From Pseudomonas saponiphila (GTDB taxonomy: Bacteria > Pseudomonadota > Gammaproteobacteria > Pseudomonadales > Pseudomonadaceae), in the NCBI RefSeq assembly GCF_900105185.1, contig NZ_FNTJ01000002.1, forward strand, positions 868,001 to 932,000: a stretch of 64,000 nt of DNA. Reading direction: 5' to 3'. Position numbers and translations under genes: made by a program. Positions within the stretch are counted from its first letter, which is position 1. Each line of letters opens with the position of its first letter. This document shows positions 1 through 9,527 of the stretch, piece after piece. The notes beneath the pieces were generated by a model. That model searched no databases. It was not told the origin of the DNA and was given only the letters and a program-made list of their open reading frames with translations.

Positions 1-3000
1 CGCTGGATGCGTGCCTGCACGTCCTTCGGCAGACGGGCGAACAATGCCTTGCCGAGGTCGCTTTCGGGCCACACCGCCGAACCGCCAACCGCCAGCACCG
101 CCGCCAGTTGGGCCAGCAGATCGCCTTCGATTTCCGCCAGGCACAGCACGTGCTCGCGAGGCAGGATCGCATAGCTGTTGCGTTCGCCGGTCGGGCCGGT
201 CAGTTGGCGGGTGATGCCGCTTTGCGACTGGCCGGCGAACTGTTTGCACAGGGTCGCCAGTTCCGCCAGCTTGTTGCTCTCGGCCCAGGCTTGCAGGGCA
301 TTGAGCGGCTTGCCGAGGGCTTCGCGCAGGCGCAGGTCCGGGGCGTTCTCGGCATCGGCACGGGCGAAGGACTGCTCGATGGCGTCCACTGGACGGGTCG
401 ACAGCAGGCGGTACAGGTACAGCGGGCCGCCGGCTTTCGGGCCGGTGCCCGACAGGCCTTCGCCGCCGAACGGCTGCACGCCGACCACGGCACCGACGAT
501 GTTGCGGTTGACGTAGACGTTACCGGCGTGGACGTTGTCCACCACCTTGGCGATGGTTTCGTCGATCCGGGTGTGCACACCCAGGGTCAGGCCATAGCCG
601 GAAGCATTGATCTGGGCGATCAGCTGGTCGATGTCCTTGCGCTTGTAGCGCACCACGTGCAGCACCGGACCGAAGATCTCGCGTTGCAGCTCGTCGAAGC
701 TTTCCAGCTCGATCAGGGTCGGCATGACAAAGGTGCCGCGCTTGCATTCTTCGCTGTCGGCAATGGCCATCTGGTACACGCTGCGACCTTTGTCGCGCAT
801 GGCCTGGATGTGCTTCTCGATGCCAGCCTTGGCTTCGGCGTCGATCACCGGGCCGATGTCCACCGACAGGCGCTCCGGGTTGCCCAGGCGGCTTTCGGCC
901 ATGGCGCCCTTGAGCATTTCGATCACGCGGTCGGCGGAATCTTCCTGCAGGCACAGCACGCGCAGGGCCGAGCAACGCTGGCCGGCGCTGTCGAAGGCCG
1001 AGGACACCACGTCGATGACCACTTGTTCGGTCAGGGCCGAGGAGTCGACGATCATTGCGTTCTGGCCGCCGGTTTCAGCGATCAGCGGGATCGGCCGGCC
1101 CTGGTTGTCCAGGCGCCCGGCGATGTTGCGTTGCAGCAGGCGCGCGACTTCGGTGGAACCGGTGAACATCACGCCCTTGACGCGTTCGTCACCCACCAGG
1201 CGGGCACCGACGCTTTCGCCCTGGCCCGGCAGCAGTTGCAGCACGCCTTCGGGAATCCCGGCTTCCAGCAGCAGGCGCACGGCCTGGGCCGCCACCAGCG
1301 GAGTCTGTTCGGCCGGCTTGGCCAGTACCGGGTTGCCGGCGGCCAGGGCGGCGGCCACCTGGCCACTGAAGATCGCCAGCGGGAAGTTCCACGGGCTGAT
1401 GCACACCACGGGGCCCAGCGGACGATGGGCGTCGTTGCTAAAGTCGTTGCGTGCCTGCACCGCGTAGTAACGCAGGAAGTCCACGGCTTCACGCACTTCG
1501 GCGATGGCGTTGGCGAAGGTCTTGCCGGCCTCGCGAGCCAGCAGGCCCATTAGTGGCTGGATCTCGCCTTCCATCAGGTCGGCGGCGCGTTCGAGGATCG
1601 CGGCGCGTTCGGCCGGCGGCGTGGCCTGCCAGATCGGCGCGGCATTCAGGGCGCACTGGATGGCGTTGTCGACATCTTCGACCGTGGCTTCCTGAACGTG
1701 GCCCACCACATCGCGATGGTCCGACGGGTTGAGGACCGGCGCCGGGGTTTCGTTGCTGGCGGCGCAACCGAGCATCGGCGCGGCTTTCCAGTGGTTGTGG
1801 GCGGTGGCCAGCAGCGCGCAGGACAGCGATGCCAGGCGGTGTTCGTTGGCCATGTCGATGCCCGCGGAGTTGGCGCGTTCGCTGCCATACAGGTCACGCG
1901 GCAGCGGAATGCGCGGGTGCGGCAGGCCGAAGCCGCCTTCCAGGGTGGCCATCTGCTCGATCTGCGCCACCGGGTCGGCCACCAGTTCCTGGATCGAGAT
2001 CGACTGGTCGGCAATACGGTTGACGAACGAGGTGTTGGCGCCGTTTTCCAGCAGGCGGCGAACCAGGTAGGCCAGCAGGGTTTCGTGGGTGCCGACCGGT
2101 GCGTACACGCGGCACGGACGGTTCAGCTTGCCATCGGCGACCTTGCCCACCACTTGCTCGTACAGCGGTTCGCCCATGCCGTGCAGGCACTGGAACTCGT
2201 ACTGGCCGGGGTAATAGTTCTGACCGGCAATGTGGTAGATCGCGGACAGGGTGTGGGCGTTGTGGGTGGCGAACTGCGGGTAGATGACTTCCGGCACCGA
2301 CAGCAGCTTGCGTGCGCAGGCAATGTAGGAAACGTCGGTGTACACCTTGCGGGTGTAGACCGGATAGCCTTCCAGGCCTTCGACCTGGGCGCGCTTGATC
2401 TCGCTGTCCCAGTAGGCGCCCTTCACCAGGCGGATCATCAGGCGGTGACGGCTGCGGCGGGCCAGATCGATCACGTAGTCGATCACGTATGGGCAGCGCT
2501 TCTGGTAGGCCTGGATCACGAAGCCGATACCGTTCCAGCCGGTCAGCTGCGGCTCGAAGCACAGGCGCTCCAGCAGGTCCAGGGACAGCTCCAGGCGGTC
2601 GGCTTCCTCGGCGTCGATGTTCAGGCCGATGTCGTACTGCTTGGCCAGCAGGGTCAGGGACAGCAGGCGCGGGTACAGCTCTTCCATCACGCGCTCGTAC
2701 TGGGCGCGGCTGTAGCGCGGGTGCAGGGCCGAGAGCTTGATCGAGATGCCCGGGCCTTCATAGATGCCGCGGCCGTGGGAGGCCTTGCCAATGGAATGGA
2801 TGGCCTGCTCGTAGGAGGCGAGGTATTTCTGCGCGTCGTGCTCGGTCAGTGCCGCTTCGCCGAGCATGTCGTAGGAATAGCGGAAGCCCTTGGCTTCGAA
2901 CTTGCTGGCGTTGGCCAGGGCTTCGGCGATGGTTTCGCCGGTGACGAACTGCTCGCCCATCAGGCGCATGGCCATGTCCACGCCCTTGCGGATCATCGGC

Positions 3001-3716
3001 TCGCCGCTCTTGCCGATGATGCGGCTCAGGGAGGAGGTCAGTCCGGCCTCGTTGTGAGTCGACACCAGCTTGCCGGTGAGCAACAGGCCCCAGGTGGCGG
3101 CGTTGACGAACAGCGACGGGCTGTTGCCCAGGTGCGGCTGCCAGTTGCCGGTGCTGATCTTGTCGCGGATCAGCGCGTCACGGGTGCCCTTGTCGGGGAT
3201 GCGCAGCAGGGCTTCGGCCAGGCACATCAGGGCCACGCCTTCCTGGGACGACAGGGAGAATTCCTGCAGCAGGCCCTGGACGATCCCGGCACGGCCGCCG
3301 GCGCTCTTCTGGTTGCGCAGCTTCTCGGCGATCGAGGCGGCCAGCTTGTTCGCGGCTTCGGCGGTGGCGGCCGGCAGGCGCGCCTGCTCCAGCAGCATTG
3401 GCACCACTTCCGGCTCCGGACGCCGGTAGGCGGCGGTGATCGAGGCGCGCAGTACCGATTGCGGGAGGATGCTCTCGGCAAATTCGAGGAAGCATTGATG
3501 AGCGTGATCGGTCTGCACCTCGCCGGCGTCATCGCCGTCTTTGGCGGTGACACTGCTCAGCTCGGACAGGGTTGCACCACCCTCGAGTTTTTCCAGGTAA
3601 TTGAAAATCGCCTGCTTGATCAGCCAGTGCGGCGTACGATCGATCGAGGCCGCGGCGGCCTTGAGGCGCTCGCGGGTTGGGTCGTCGAGTTTGACCCCGA
3701 GGGTGGTGGTAGCCAT
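1..3716 (-). CDS. putA: Bifunctional proline dehydrogenase / P5C dehydrogenase and repressor PutA (C-terminus cut by window edge)
   Basis: Oxidises proline to glutamate in two steps (FAD proline dehydrogenase, then NAD-dependent pyrroline-5-carboxylate dehydrogenase) and represses the put genes when proline is low. The start at 3716 follows a GAGGAT ribosome site. About 1238 codons lie in the window; the family is about 1310 residues, so roughly 75-80 are missing off the left edge. Visible parts in order: an N-terminal ribbon-helix-helix DNA-binding segment (starting MATTTLGVKLDDPTRERLK), the proline dehydrogenase barrel, and the aldehyde dehydrogenase domain with catalytic Cys in AGQRCSALR and Glu in IAETGGQ. 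It is divergent from putP across a region rich in GTTGCA sites. The N-terminal RHH means this is the trifunctional, self-regulating type. Confidence 0.96.
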   Translation of the reverse strand, partial: MATTTLGVKLDDPTRERLKAAAASIDRTPHWLIKQAIFNYLEKLEGGATLSELSSVTAKDGDDAGEVQTDHAHQCFLEFAESILPQSVLRASITAAYRRPEPEVVPMLLEQARLPAATAEAANKLAASIAEKLRNQKSAGGRAGIVQGLLQEFSLSSQEGVALMCLAEALLRIPDKGTRDALIRDKISTGNWQPHLGNSPSLFVNAATWGLLLTGKLVSTHNEAGLTSSLSRIIGKSGEPMIRKGVDMAMRLMGEQFVTGETIAEALANASKFEAKGFRYSYDMLGEAALTEHDAQKYLASYEQAIHSIGKASHGRGIYEGPGISIKLSALHPRYSRAQYERVMEELYPRLLSLTLLAKQYDIGLNIDAEEADRLELSLDLLERLCFEPQLTGWNGIGFVIQAYQKRCPYVIDYVIDLARRSRHRLMIRLVKGAYWDSEIKRAQVEGLEGYPVYTRKVYTDVSYIACARKLLSVPEVIYPQFATHNAHTLSAIYHIAGQNYYPGQYEFQCLHGMGEPLYEQVVGKVADGKLNRPCRVYAPVGTHETLLAYLVRRLLENGANTSFVNRIADQSISIQELVADPVAQIEQMATLEGGFGLPHPRIPLPRDLYGSERANSAGIDMANEHRLASLSCALLATAHNHWKAAPMLGCAASNETPAPVLNPSDHRDVVGHVQEATVEDVDNAIQCALNAAPIWQATPPAERAAILERAADLMEGEIQPLMGLLAREAGKTFANAIAEVREAVDFLRYYAVQARNDFSNDAHRPLGPVVCISPWNFPLAIFSGQVAAALAAGNPVLAKPAEQTPLVAAQAVRLLLEAGIPEGVLQLLPGQGESVGARLVGDERVKGVMFTGSTEVARLLQRNIAGRLDNQGRPIPLIAETGGQNAMIVDSSALTEQVVIDVVSSAFDSAGQRCSALRVLCLQEDSADRVIEMLKGAMAESRLGNPERLSVDIGPVIDAEAKAGIEKHIQAMRDKGRSVYQMAIADSEECKRGTFVMPTLIELESFDELQREIFGPVLHVVRYKRKDIDQLIAQINASGYGLTLGVHTRIDETIAKVVDNVHAGNVYVNRNIVGAVVGVQPFGGEGLSGTGPKAGGPLYLYRLLSTRPVDAIEQSFARADAENAPDLRLREALGKPLNALQAWAESNKLAELATLCKQFAGQSQSGITRQLTGPTGERNSYAILPREHVLCLAEIEGDLLAQLAAVLAVGGSAVWPESDLGKALFARLPKDVQARIQ

Positions 3717-4183
3717 ATTTTTATCCTCATGTTTGCCACGCACGTGTGGCATCAGCTGGCGGCAAGATTATCCGTGCGCCGAAATAGGTGCAACCGGGTG
3801 CAACCCATTTTCAGACGGAAAAAACCGCAGCTTGTCAGGAATAAAATTCCTGCCTGATCCGCCCTGCCTCCTGATGGTGCATTTACTTCTGAAAAATCGC
3901 TTTCTTGCTCCAAAAAGGGGCAAAAGCGTCGTCGGTGGCCGATTATTCGACAAGGTGCAACTTAAACGCCGCAAATTGGTTGCACCTTGTTCATTTTGTT
4001 GCATAGGATTCGCGCCCAAGGTGCAACCGCCCCCCTTTTCGGGGTGGTTCATCGGCTGATGGCTTTCCTGGGGAAACATCAGTCATAAATGCGCGGCTCG
4101 CCTGACCGTCTGCCAAATACCATCGTTTGGCGGCGGCGGGCAGTGACCGCCGCACCATAAAAACAAAGCCAGGGCGTAACTCA
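3717..4183. promoter_or_regulatory. putA-putP divergent control region with PutA operator half-sites
   Basis: 467 bp without a gene. It holds six exact GTTGCA/TGCAAC hexamers at 3789-3794, 3799-3804, 3956-3961, 3979-3984, 3998-4003 and 4022-4027. Three of them sit in the 11-mer CAAGGTGCAAC: at 3951-3961, inverted at 3979-3989, and direct again at 4017-4027. The first two form a perfect inverted repeat with a 17-bp spacer. GTTGCA is the known recognition hexamer of the PutA ribbon-helix-helix domain in E. coli, and the PutA here carries that domain, so these are the probable operators. The pair at 3789 and 3799 is spaced 10 bp (one helical turn) and lies nearest putA. Confidence 0.8.
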
Positions 4184-5668
4184 ATGAGTGCAAGCAATCC
4201 CACCCTGATCACCTTCGTGATCTACATCGCAGCAATGGTGCTGATCGGTTTCATGGCCTATCGCTCCACCAACAACCTTTCCGACTACATTCTGGGCGGC
4301 CGTAGCCTGGGCAGCGTGGTGACCGCGCTTTCCGCCGGTGCTTCCGACATGAGTGGCTGGTTGCTGATGGGCCTGCCGGGCGCCATCTACATGTCTGGTC
4401 TGTCGGAAAGCTGGATCGCCATCGGCCTGATCGTCGGCGCCTACCTGAACTGGCTGTTCGTGGCCGGTCGCCTGCGGGTACAGACCGAGCACAACGGCGA
4501 TGCCCTGACCCTGCCGGACTACTTCTCCAGCCGTTTCGAAGACAAGAGCGGCCTGCTGCGGATCATCTCGGCGGTGGTGATCCTGGTGTTCTTCACCATC
4601 TATTGCGCCTCCGGCATCGTTGCCGGCGCCCGTCTGTTCGAAAGCACCTTCGGCATGCCTTACGAGACAGCCCTGTGGGCCGGCGCGGCCGCGACCATTG
4701 CTTACACCTTTGTCGGTGGTTTCCTGGCGGTGAGCTGGACAGATACCGTACAAGCCACCCTGATGATCTTCGCCCTGCTGCTGACCCCGATCATCGTGCT
4801 GCTGGCCACCGGTGGCGTCGATACCACCTTCCTGGCTATCGAGGCTCAAGATCCGACCAACTTCGACATGCTCAAGAACACCACCTTCATCGGCGTGATC
4901 TCGCTGATGGGCTGGGGCCTGGGCTACTTCGGCCAGCCGCACATCCTGGCGCGCTTCATGGCGGCGGACTCGGTGAAGTCGATCGCCAACGCGCGTCGCA
5001 TCTCCATGACCTGGATGATCCTGTGCCTGGGCGGCACCGTGGCCGTGGGCTTCTTCGGCATCGCCTACTTCTCGGCGCATCCGGACGTGGCCGGCCCTGT
5101 GAGCGAAAACCCTGAGCGGGTGTTCATCGAACTGGCCAAGCTGCTGTTCAACCCGTGGATTGCCGGTGTACTGCTGTCGGCCATCCTGGCGGCGGTGATG
5201 AGTACCCTGAGCTGCCAGCTGCTGGTGTGCTCCAGCGCCCTGACCGAAGACTTCTACAAGGCATTCCTGCGTAAGCACGCCTCGCAGCTGGAACTGGTAT
5301 GGGTCGGTCGTGCCATGGTGCTGGTGGTGGCATTGATCGCCATCGCCATGGCGGCCAACCCGGAAAACCGCGTACTGGGCCTGGTGAGCTACGCCTGGGC
5401 CGGTTTCGGCGCCGCCTTCGGTCCTGTGGTGTTGATCTCGGTGATGTGGAAAGGCATGACCCGCAACGGCGCGCTGGCCGGCATCATCGTCGGTGCCGTC
5501 ACCGTGATCCTGTGGAAGCACTTCGCTCTGCTGGGCCTGTACGAAATCATCCCGGGCTTCATCTTCGCCAGCCTGGCGATCCTGCTGGTGAGCAAGATGG
5601 GCACGCCGACCGCTGGCATGGTTCAGCGTTTCGAAGCGGCCGAGAAGGACTTCAAGCTCAACCACTGA
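4184..5668 (+). CDS. putP: Sodium/proline symporter PutP
   Basis: A 494-residue inner-membrane Na+/solute symporter (SSS family) that imports proline for PutA. The start at 4184 (MSASNPTLITFVIYI) gives the usual PutP length. The sequence shows 12-13 hydrophobic segments and the early family motif around SDYILGGRSLG, followed by SAGASDMSGWLLMGLPG, which matches the Na+/proline binding region of transmembrane segment 2. It is divergent from putA over a shared operator region, so co-regulation by PutA is expected. A strong terminator follows at 5710-5742. The open 494-codon frame on the opposite strand is a high-GC shadow. Confidence 0.96.
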   Translation: MSASNPTLITFVIYIAAMVLIGFMAYRSTNNLSDYILGGRSLGSVVTALSAGASDMSGWLLMGLPGAIYMSGLSESWIAIGLIVGAYLNWLFVAGRLRVQTEHNGDALTLPDYFSSRFEDKSGLLRIISAVVILVFFTIYCASGIVAGARLFESTFGMPYETALWAGAAATIAYTFVGGFLAVSWTDTVQATLMIFALLLTPIIVLLATGGVDTTFLAIEAQDPTNFDMLKNTTFIGVISLMGWGLGYFGQPHILARFMAADSVKSIANARRISMTWMILCLGGTVAVGFFGIAYFSAHPDVAGPVSENPERVFIELAKLLFNPWIAGVLLSAILAAVMSTLSCQLLVCSSALTEDFYKAFLRKHASQLELVWVGRAMVLVVALIAIAMAANPENRVLGLVSYAWAGFGAAFGPVVLISVMWKGMTRNGALAGIIVGAVTVILWKHFALLGLYEIIPGFIFASLAILLVSKMGTPTAGMVQRFEAAEKDFKLNH

Positions 5669-5709
5669 GTGCGAATGCCTGGCCCTGACTTCCCAGGGCG
5701 CTGAACAAC

Positions 5710-5742
5710 GGCCCGCTGCGTTACCGCAGCGGGCCGCTTTTT
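5710..5742 (+). terminator. Rho-independent terminator of putP
   Basis: Perfect 11-bp stem (5710-5720 with 5725-5735), 4-nt loop TTAC, followed by a run of seven T residues. It lies 42 bp past the putP stop. Confidence 0.92.
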
Positions 5743-5797
5743 TTGCGCTTCGGCTAGCCGCTGGCGTGGCCTCGCCGTGGCTCTGCGGTGCAGAGGG

Positions 5798-6292
5798 TCA
5801 GTGCAGCTCGGCGTCGGGCTGGTTGAGGAAGATCAGCACCCCCAGGATCGCCATGTAGAACTTGAAGGCGGCGTCCTGGCCGTTCCAGACCTTGGACTGC
5901 CACATCATGAACCACTCGCCGCCCACCACCATGAAGCCGAAGAACCAGACACAGAAGCCCAGGCAGAAACCGGCAATCGCCCAGCCCTTGGAGCGGTTGA
6001 AGTAGCTGGCGACGCCGTGCCGTGCCAGCCACAGGCGCAGCGCGCCGACCACCAGCAGCACCCCGGTCAGGGCTTCGCCGCCGATGATCAGCCAGTAACC
6101 GAGATTCCACAGCAGCGGCAGGGTCACGGCGCGGTCGGTGGCGGTGTTGTCGGGGAACACGCTGTCCATGCTCAGCACATGCTGGACAAAGGCGAAGTTG
6201 GAGCCGTAGTCGCTGATGTTGTTGTAGGCCACCAGCAGCGCGAAGGCCGCGACAGCCAGGGTCATGGTGATCTTTACGTAACGCACAATCAT
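5798..6292 (-). CDS. DUF2165 small integral membrane protein
   Basis: A 164-residue protein with four hydrophobic segments (about residues 8-24, 60-82, 102-124, 140-155), matching the DUF2165 family of predicted small inner-membrane proteins. The first segment starts directly at the N-terminus without a cleavage site. Conserved-looking tracts are NNISDYGSNFAFVQHVLSMD, which would be periplasmic, and the Trp-rich stretch around VVGGEWFMMWQS. Function is unknown. It is convergent with putP and lies downstream of metY on the same strand with a 119-bp gap, so co-transcription with metY is possible but not shown. Confidence 0.8.
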   Translation of the reverse strand: MIVRYVKITMTLAVAAFALLVAYNNISDYGSNFAFVQHVLSMDSVFPDNTATDRAVTLPLLWNLGYWLIIGGEALTGVLLVVGALRLWLARHGVASYFNRSKGWAIAGFCLGFCVWFFGFMVVGGEWFMMWQSKVWNGQDAAFKFYMAILGVLIFLNQPDAELH

Positions 6293-6411
6293 GGTTGAGT
6301 CCTTTGCGGGTAAGGGAGGGTCCTGGGGGCTGTTGGGGGGAGGGCGCGTCGGTGCCGACGCGAATGAGTTCGGGGCAAGGGCCCGCCAGCCTCAGGCGGC
6401 GGGCCCAGGGC

Positions 6412-7683
6412 TCAGGCCTGGCGCAGCGCCTGATCGAGGTCTTCGAGCAGGTCTTCGATGGCTTCGATGCCCACCGAGAGACGGATCATCTCCGGCTTGA
6501 CCCCGGCCTTGGCCTGCTCTTCTTCGTTCATCTGCCTGTGGGTGGTGGAGGCCGGGTGGCAGGCCAGGGACTTGGCGTCGCCGATGTTCACCAGGCGCTT
6601 GAAGATCTGCAGGGCGTCATAGAATCGCACGCCCGCGGCGTAGCCGCCCTTGAGGCCGAAGGAGAGGATCGCCGACGGCTTGCCCTGCATGTACTTGCGC
6701 GCCAGTTCATGGTGCGGGTGATCGGGCAGGCCGGCGTAGCTGACCCAGGCCACCAGCGGGTGGTCCTTGAGAAACTGCGCGACCTTGATGGCGTTATCGG
6801 TATGGCGCTCCATGCGCAGGGCCAGGGTTTCCAGGCCTTGCAGCAGCAGGAAGGCGTTCATCGGCGCCAGCGCCGCGCCGGTGTTGCGCAACGGCACGGT
6901 GCGGGCCCGGGCGATAAAGGCCGCCGGGCCGAATTTCTCGGTGTAGACCACGCCGTGGTAGGCCGGCTCCGGGGTATTGAGGCTGGCGAACTTCTGCGGA
7001 TGCTCGGCCCAGGGGAAGTTGCCGCTGTCGACGATCACCCCGCCCAGGGAGTTGCCGTGGCCGCCGACGTACTTGGTCACCGAATGCACCACGATGTCGG
7101 CGCCGAACTGGATCGGCTTGCACAGGATCGGCGTGGCCACGGTGTTGTCCACCATCAGCGGCACGTTGCGGGCGTGGGCGGCCTGGGCCAGGCCCTCGAT
7201 GTCGACGATATTGCCCGCCGGGTTGCCGATGCTTTCGCAGTACACCAGTTTGGTCTTGTCGTCGATCAGCTCGGCGATGGCGGCAGGGGAATCGTCCCGG
7301 GCGAAGCGCACTTCGACGCCGAAGCTCGGCAGCAGGTGGGCGAACAGGGTGTAGGTGCCGCCGTACAGCTGTGGCGTCGAGACGACGTTGTCGCCGGCCT
7401 GGGTCAGGGTCTGGATCGCGTAGTGGATCGCGGCGCTGCCAGCGGCCACCGCCAGCCCGGCGATCCCGCCTTCCAGGGCGGCGATGCGCTGTTCCAGCAC
7501 ATCGTTGGTGGGGTTCATGATGCGGGTGTAGATGTTGCCGGGCACATCCAGGTTGAACAGGTCGGCACCGTGCTGGGCGTTGTCGAACTCGAAGGCGACG
7601 TTCTGATAGATGGGCACGGCCACGGCCTTGGTGGTCGGGTCCGACTTGAATCCATGGTGCAGCGCAATCGTTGCGTCTTTCAT
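6412..7683 (-). CDS. metY: O-acetylhomoserine sulfhydrylase (homocysteine synthase)
   Basis: A 423-residue PLP enzyme of the Cys/Met metabolism family that makes homocysteine by direct sulfhydrylation of O-acetyl- or O-succinyl-homoserine. The start at 7683 (MKDATIALHHGF) has a GAGGA ribosome site 3 nt upstream; an ATG 18 nt earlier is in frame but less likely. The PLP-binding lysine lies in HSVTKYVGGHGNSLGG, and the N-terminal AVPIYQNVAFEFDN region is typical of the MetY rather than the MetB/MetZ branch, as is the length over 420. It is divergent from rlmJ. The acyl group used by the substrate cannot be decided from the sequence alone. Confidence 0.9.
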   Translation of the reverse strand: MKDATIALHHGFKSDPTTKAVAVPIYQNVAFEFDNAQHGADLFNLDVPGNIYTRIMNPTNDVLEQRIAALEGGIAGLAVAAGSAAIHYAIQTLTQAGDNVVSTPQLYGGTYTLFAHLLPSFGVEVRFARDDSPAAIAELIDDKTKLVYCESIGNPAGNIVDIEGLAQAAHARNVPLMVDNTVATPILCKPIQFGADIVVHSVTKYVGGHGNSLGGVIVDSGNFPWAEHPQKFASLNTPEPAYHGVVYTEKFGPAAFIARARTVPLRNTGAALAPMNAFLLLQGLETLALRMERHTDNAIKVAQFLKDHPLVAWVSYAGLPDHPHHELARKYMQGKPSAILSFGLKGGYAAGVRFYDALQIFKRLVNIGDAKSLACHPASTTHRQMNEEEQAKAGVKPEMIRLSVGIEAIEDLLEDLDQALRQA

Positions 7684-7887
7684 AAATCCTCGACTCAGCA
7701 TTCATCCATTATTGAGTGCAGCAGTCAGTGGTCCCGTGTGTCTGAGTCGCCAGCAACCGCTTGCTGTATCCGCCGCTCGGTGGCGGGCGGGTCAGTGTCC
7801 AATAGGTGCGGCGCTTGGGCAAGATGGCAGTACCGGGGCAATGCGATGGTCTGTCCTGACGAGCCTTGCGGCACAAGGTAAACTTGC

Positions 7888-7903
7888 GCTCCTGCGCAGG
7901 AGC
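7888..7903 (+). promoter_or_regulatory. Perfect palindrome containing the rlmJ ribosome-binding site
   Basis: GCTCCTGCGCAGGAGC is a 16-bp perfect palindrome. Its 3' half contains the Shine-Dalgarno sequence CAGGAG, ending 5 nt before the ATG at 7908. In RNA the 5' half would pair with the ribosome site, either intramolecularly with a minimal loop or between two transcripts. Translation control is inferred. Confidence 0.5.
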
Positions 7904-7907
7904 AACC

Positions 7908-8744
7908 ATGAACTATCGTCACGCCTTCCACGCCGGCAATCACGCCGACGTCTTCAAACACCTGACCCTGACCCGCCTCATCGCCCTGATGTCGCGCAAG
8001 GAGCAGCCGTTCGCCTACCTCGACAGCCACGCCGGCATCGGTCTGTATGACCTCAAGGGCGACCAGGCGAGCCGGACCGGCGAGTACCTGGAAGGCATCG
8101 CCCGCTTGTGGGGCGAGCAGGATCTGCCGGCGCTGACCGCCGATTACATGCGGGTGCTGCACAAGATGAACCCCGATGGCGAGCTGCGTTACTACCCAGG
8201 CTCGCCGGAGCTGGCGCGGCGCCTGACCCGCTCCCAGGATCGGGTGCTGCTCAACGAGAAACACCCGGAAGACGGCCTGCTGCTCAAGGACAACATGAAG
8301 GGTGATCGCCGGGTGGCGGTGCACCTCGGTGAGGGCTGGCATGTGGCCCGGGCCTTGCTGCCGGTGGCGGAGAAGCGCGCGGTGATGCTGATCGACCCGC
8401 CCTTCGAGCAACTGGACGAAATGCAGCGCTGCGCCGCATCGCTCAAGGAGGCCATTGGCCGCATGCGCCAGACCGTGGCGGCCATCTGGTACCCGGTCAA
8501 GGACCAGCGCGCCCTGCGGCGCTTCTACCAGGACCTGGCCGGCACCGGCGCGCCGAAACTGCTGCGGGTGGAATTGCTGGTGCATCCGCTGGATACCCCC
8601 AACAGCCTCAACGGCTCTGGCCTGGCGATCGCCAACCCGCCGTGGGGCCTGGAGGAGGAGTTGCGCGAGCTGCTGCCCTGGCTGTCGAAGAAGCTCGGTC
8701 AGACCCAGGGCGGCTGGCAGATGGACTGGTTGATCGCGGAGTAA
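7908..8744 (+). CDS. rlmJ: 23S rRNA (adenine-2030-N6)-methyltransferase RlmJ
   Basis: A 278-residue Rossmann-fold methyltransferase that modifies A2030 of 23S rRNA using S-adenosylmethionine. The start at 7908 gives [18 protein letters not shown], the conserved N-terminus of the family, behind a strong AGGAG. The N6-adenine methyltransferase motif IV is seen as MLIDPPFEQ (about residues 163-171), and [11 protein letters not shown] near residue 45 is the SAM-binding region. It is a single gene, divergent from metY and followed by a REP hairpin. P. aeruginosa has the homolog beside msrA, as here. Confidence 0.93.
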   Translation: MNYRHAFHAGNHADVFKHLTLTRLIALMSRKEQPFAYLDSHAGIGLYDLKGDQASRTGEYLEGIARLWGEQDLPALTADYMRVLHKMNPDGELRYYPGSPELARRLTRSQDRVLLNEKHPEDGLLLKDNMKGDRRVAVHLGEGWHVARALLPVAEKRAVMLIDPPFEQLDEMQRCAASLKEAIGRMRQTVAAIWYPVKDQRALRRFYQDLAGTGAPKLLRVELLVHPLDTPNSLNGSGLAIANPPWGLEEELRELLPWLSKKLGQTQGGWQMDWLIAE

Positions 8745-8747
8745 GTG

Positions 8748-8801
8748 TTCGCTGGCAAGCCAGCTCCTACGAGAGGTTGTAGGAGCCGGCTTGCCGGCGA
8801 A
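8748..8801. repeat. Pseudomonas REP-type inverted repeat
   Basis: Two 22-23 bp arms (TTCGCTGGCAAGCCAGCTCC and GGAGCCGGCTTGCCGGCGAA, each extending through GTAGGAGC) face each other around an 8-bp centre, filling the 61-bp gap between the convergent rlmJ and msrA. The GGCTTGCC..GCGA core matches the REP family scattered through P. fluorescens genomes. It could also act as a bidirectional terminator, although no T run is present. Confidence 0.85.
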
Positions 8802-8805
8802 AAAC

Positions 8806-9453
<648 letters not shown>

Positions 9454-9527
9454 GGGGCAGTCCTCCAGTCAGGTTGGGGAGTCAGTAGGAAGATAGACAC
9501 GCAGTTTGCCCGAGTGTTACAGCGCTG

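Noticed and set aside
1698..3857. A 719-codon plus-strand frame over putA
   Set aside because: Antisense of the PutA coding strand, whose protein is unmistakable.
3768..4079. Small open frames in the putA-putP gap
   Set aside because: They run through the operator array, have no ribosome site and no coding-like codon use.
4181..5665. A 494-codon open frame opposite putP
   Set aside because: Antisense of PutP; the length matches only because the high GC third positions remove stops on that strand.
5798..6292. A toxin or holin role for the small membrane protein
   Set aside because: Four-helix DUF2165 resemblance and chromosomal context do not support it; no partner gene is present.
7684..7887. 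A possible methionine-type riboswitch before metY
   Set aside because: I looked for SAM/SAH aptamer motifs on the minus strand and found none of the conserved segments.
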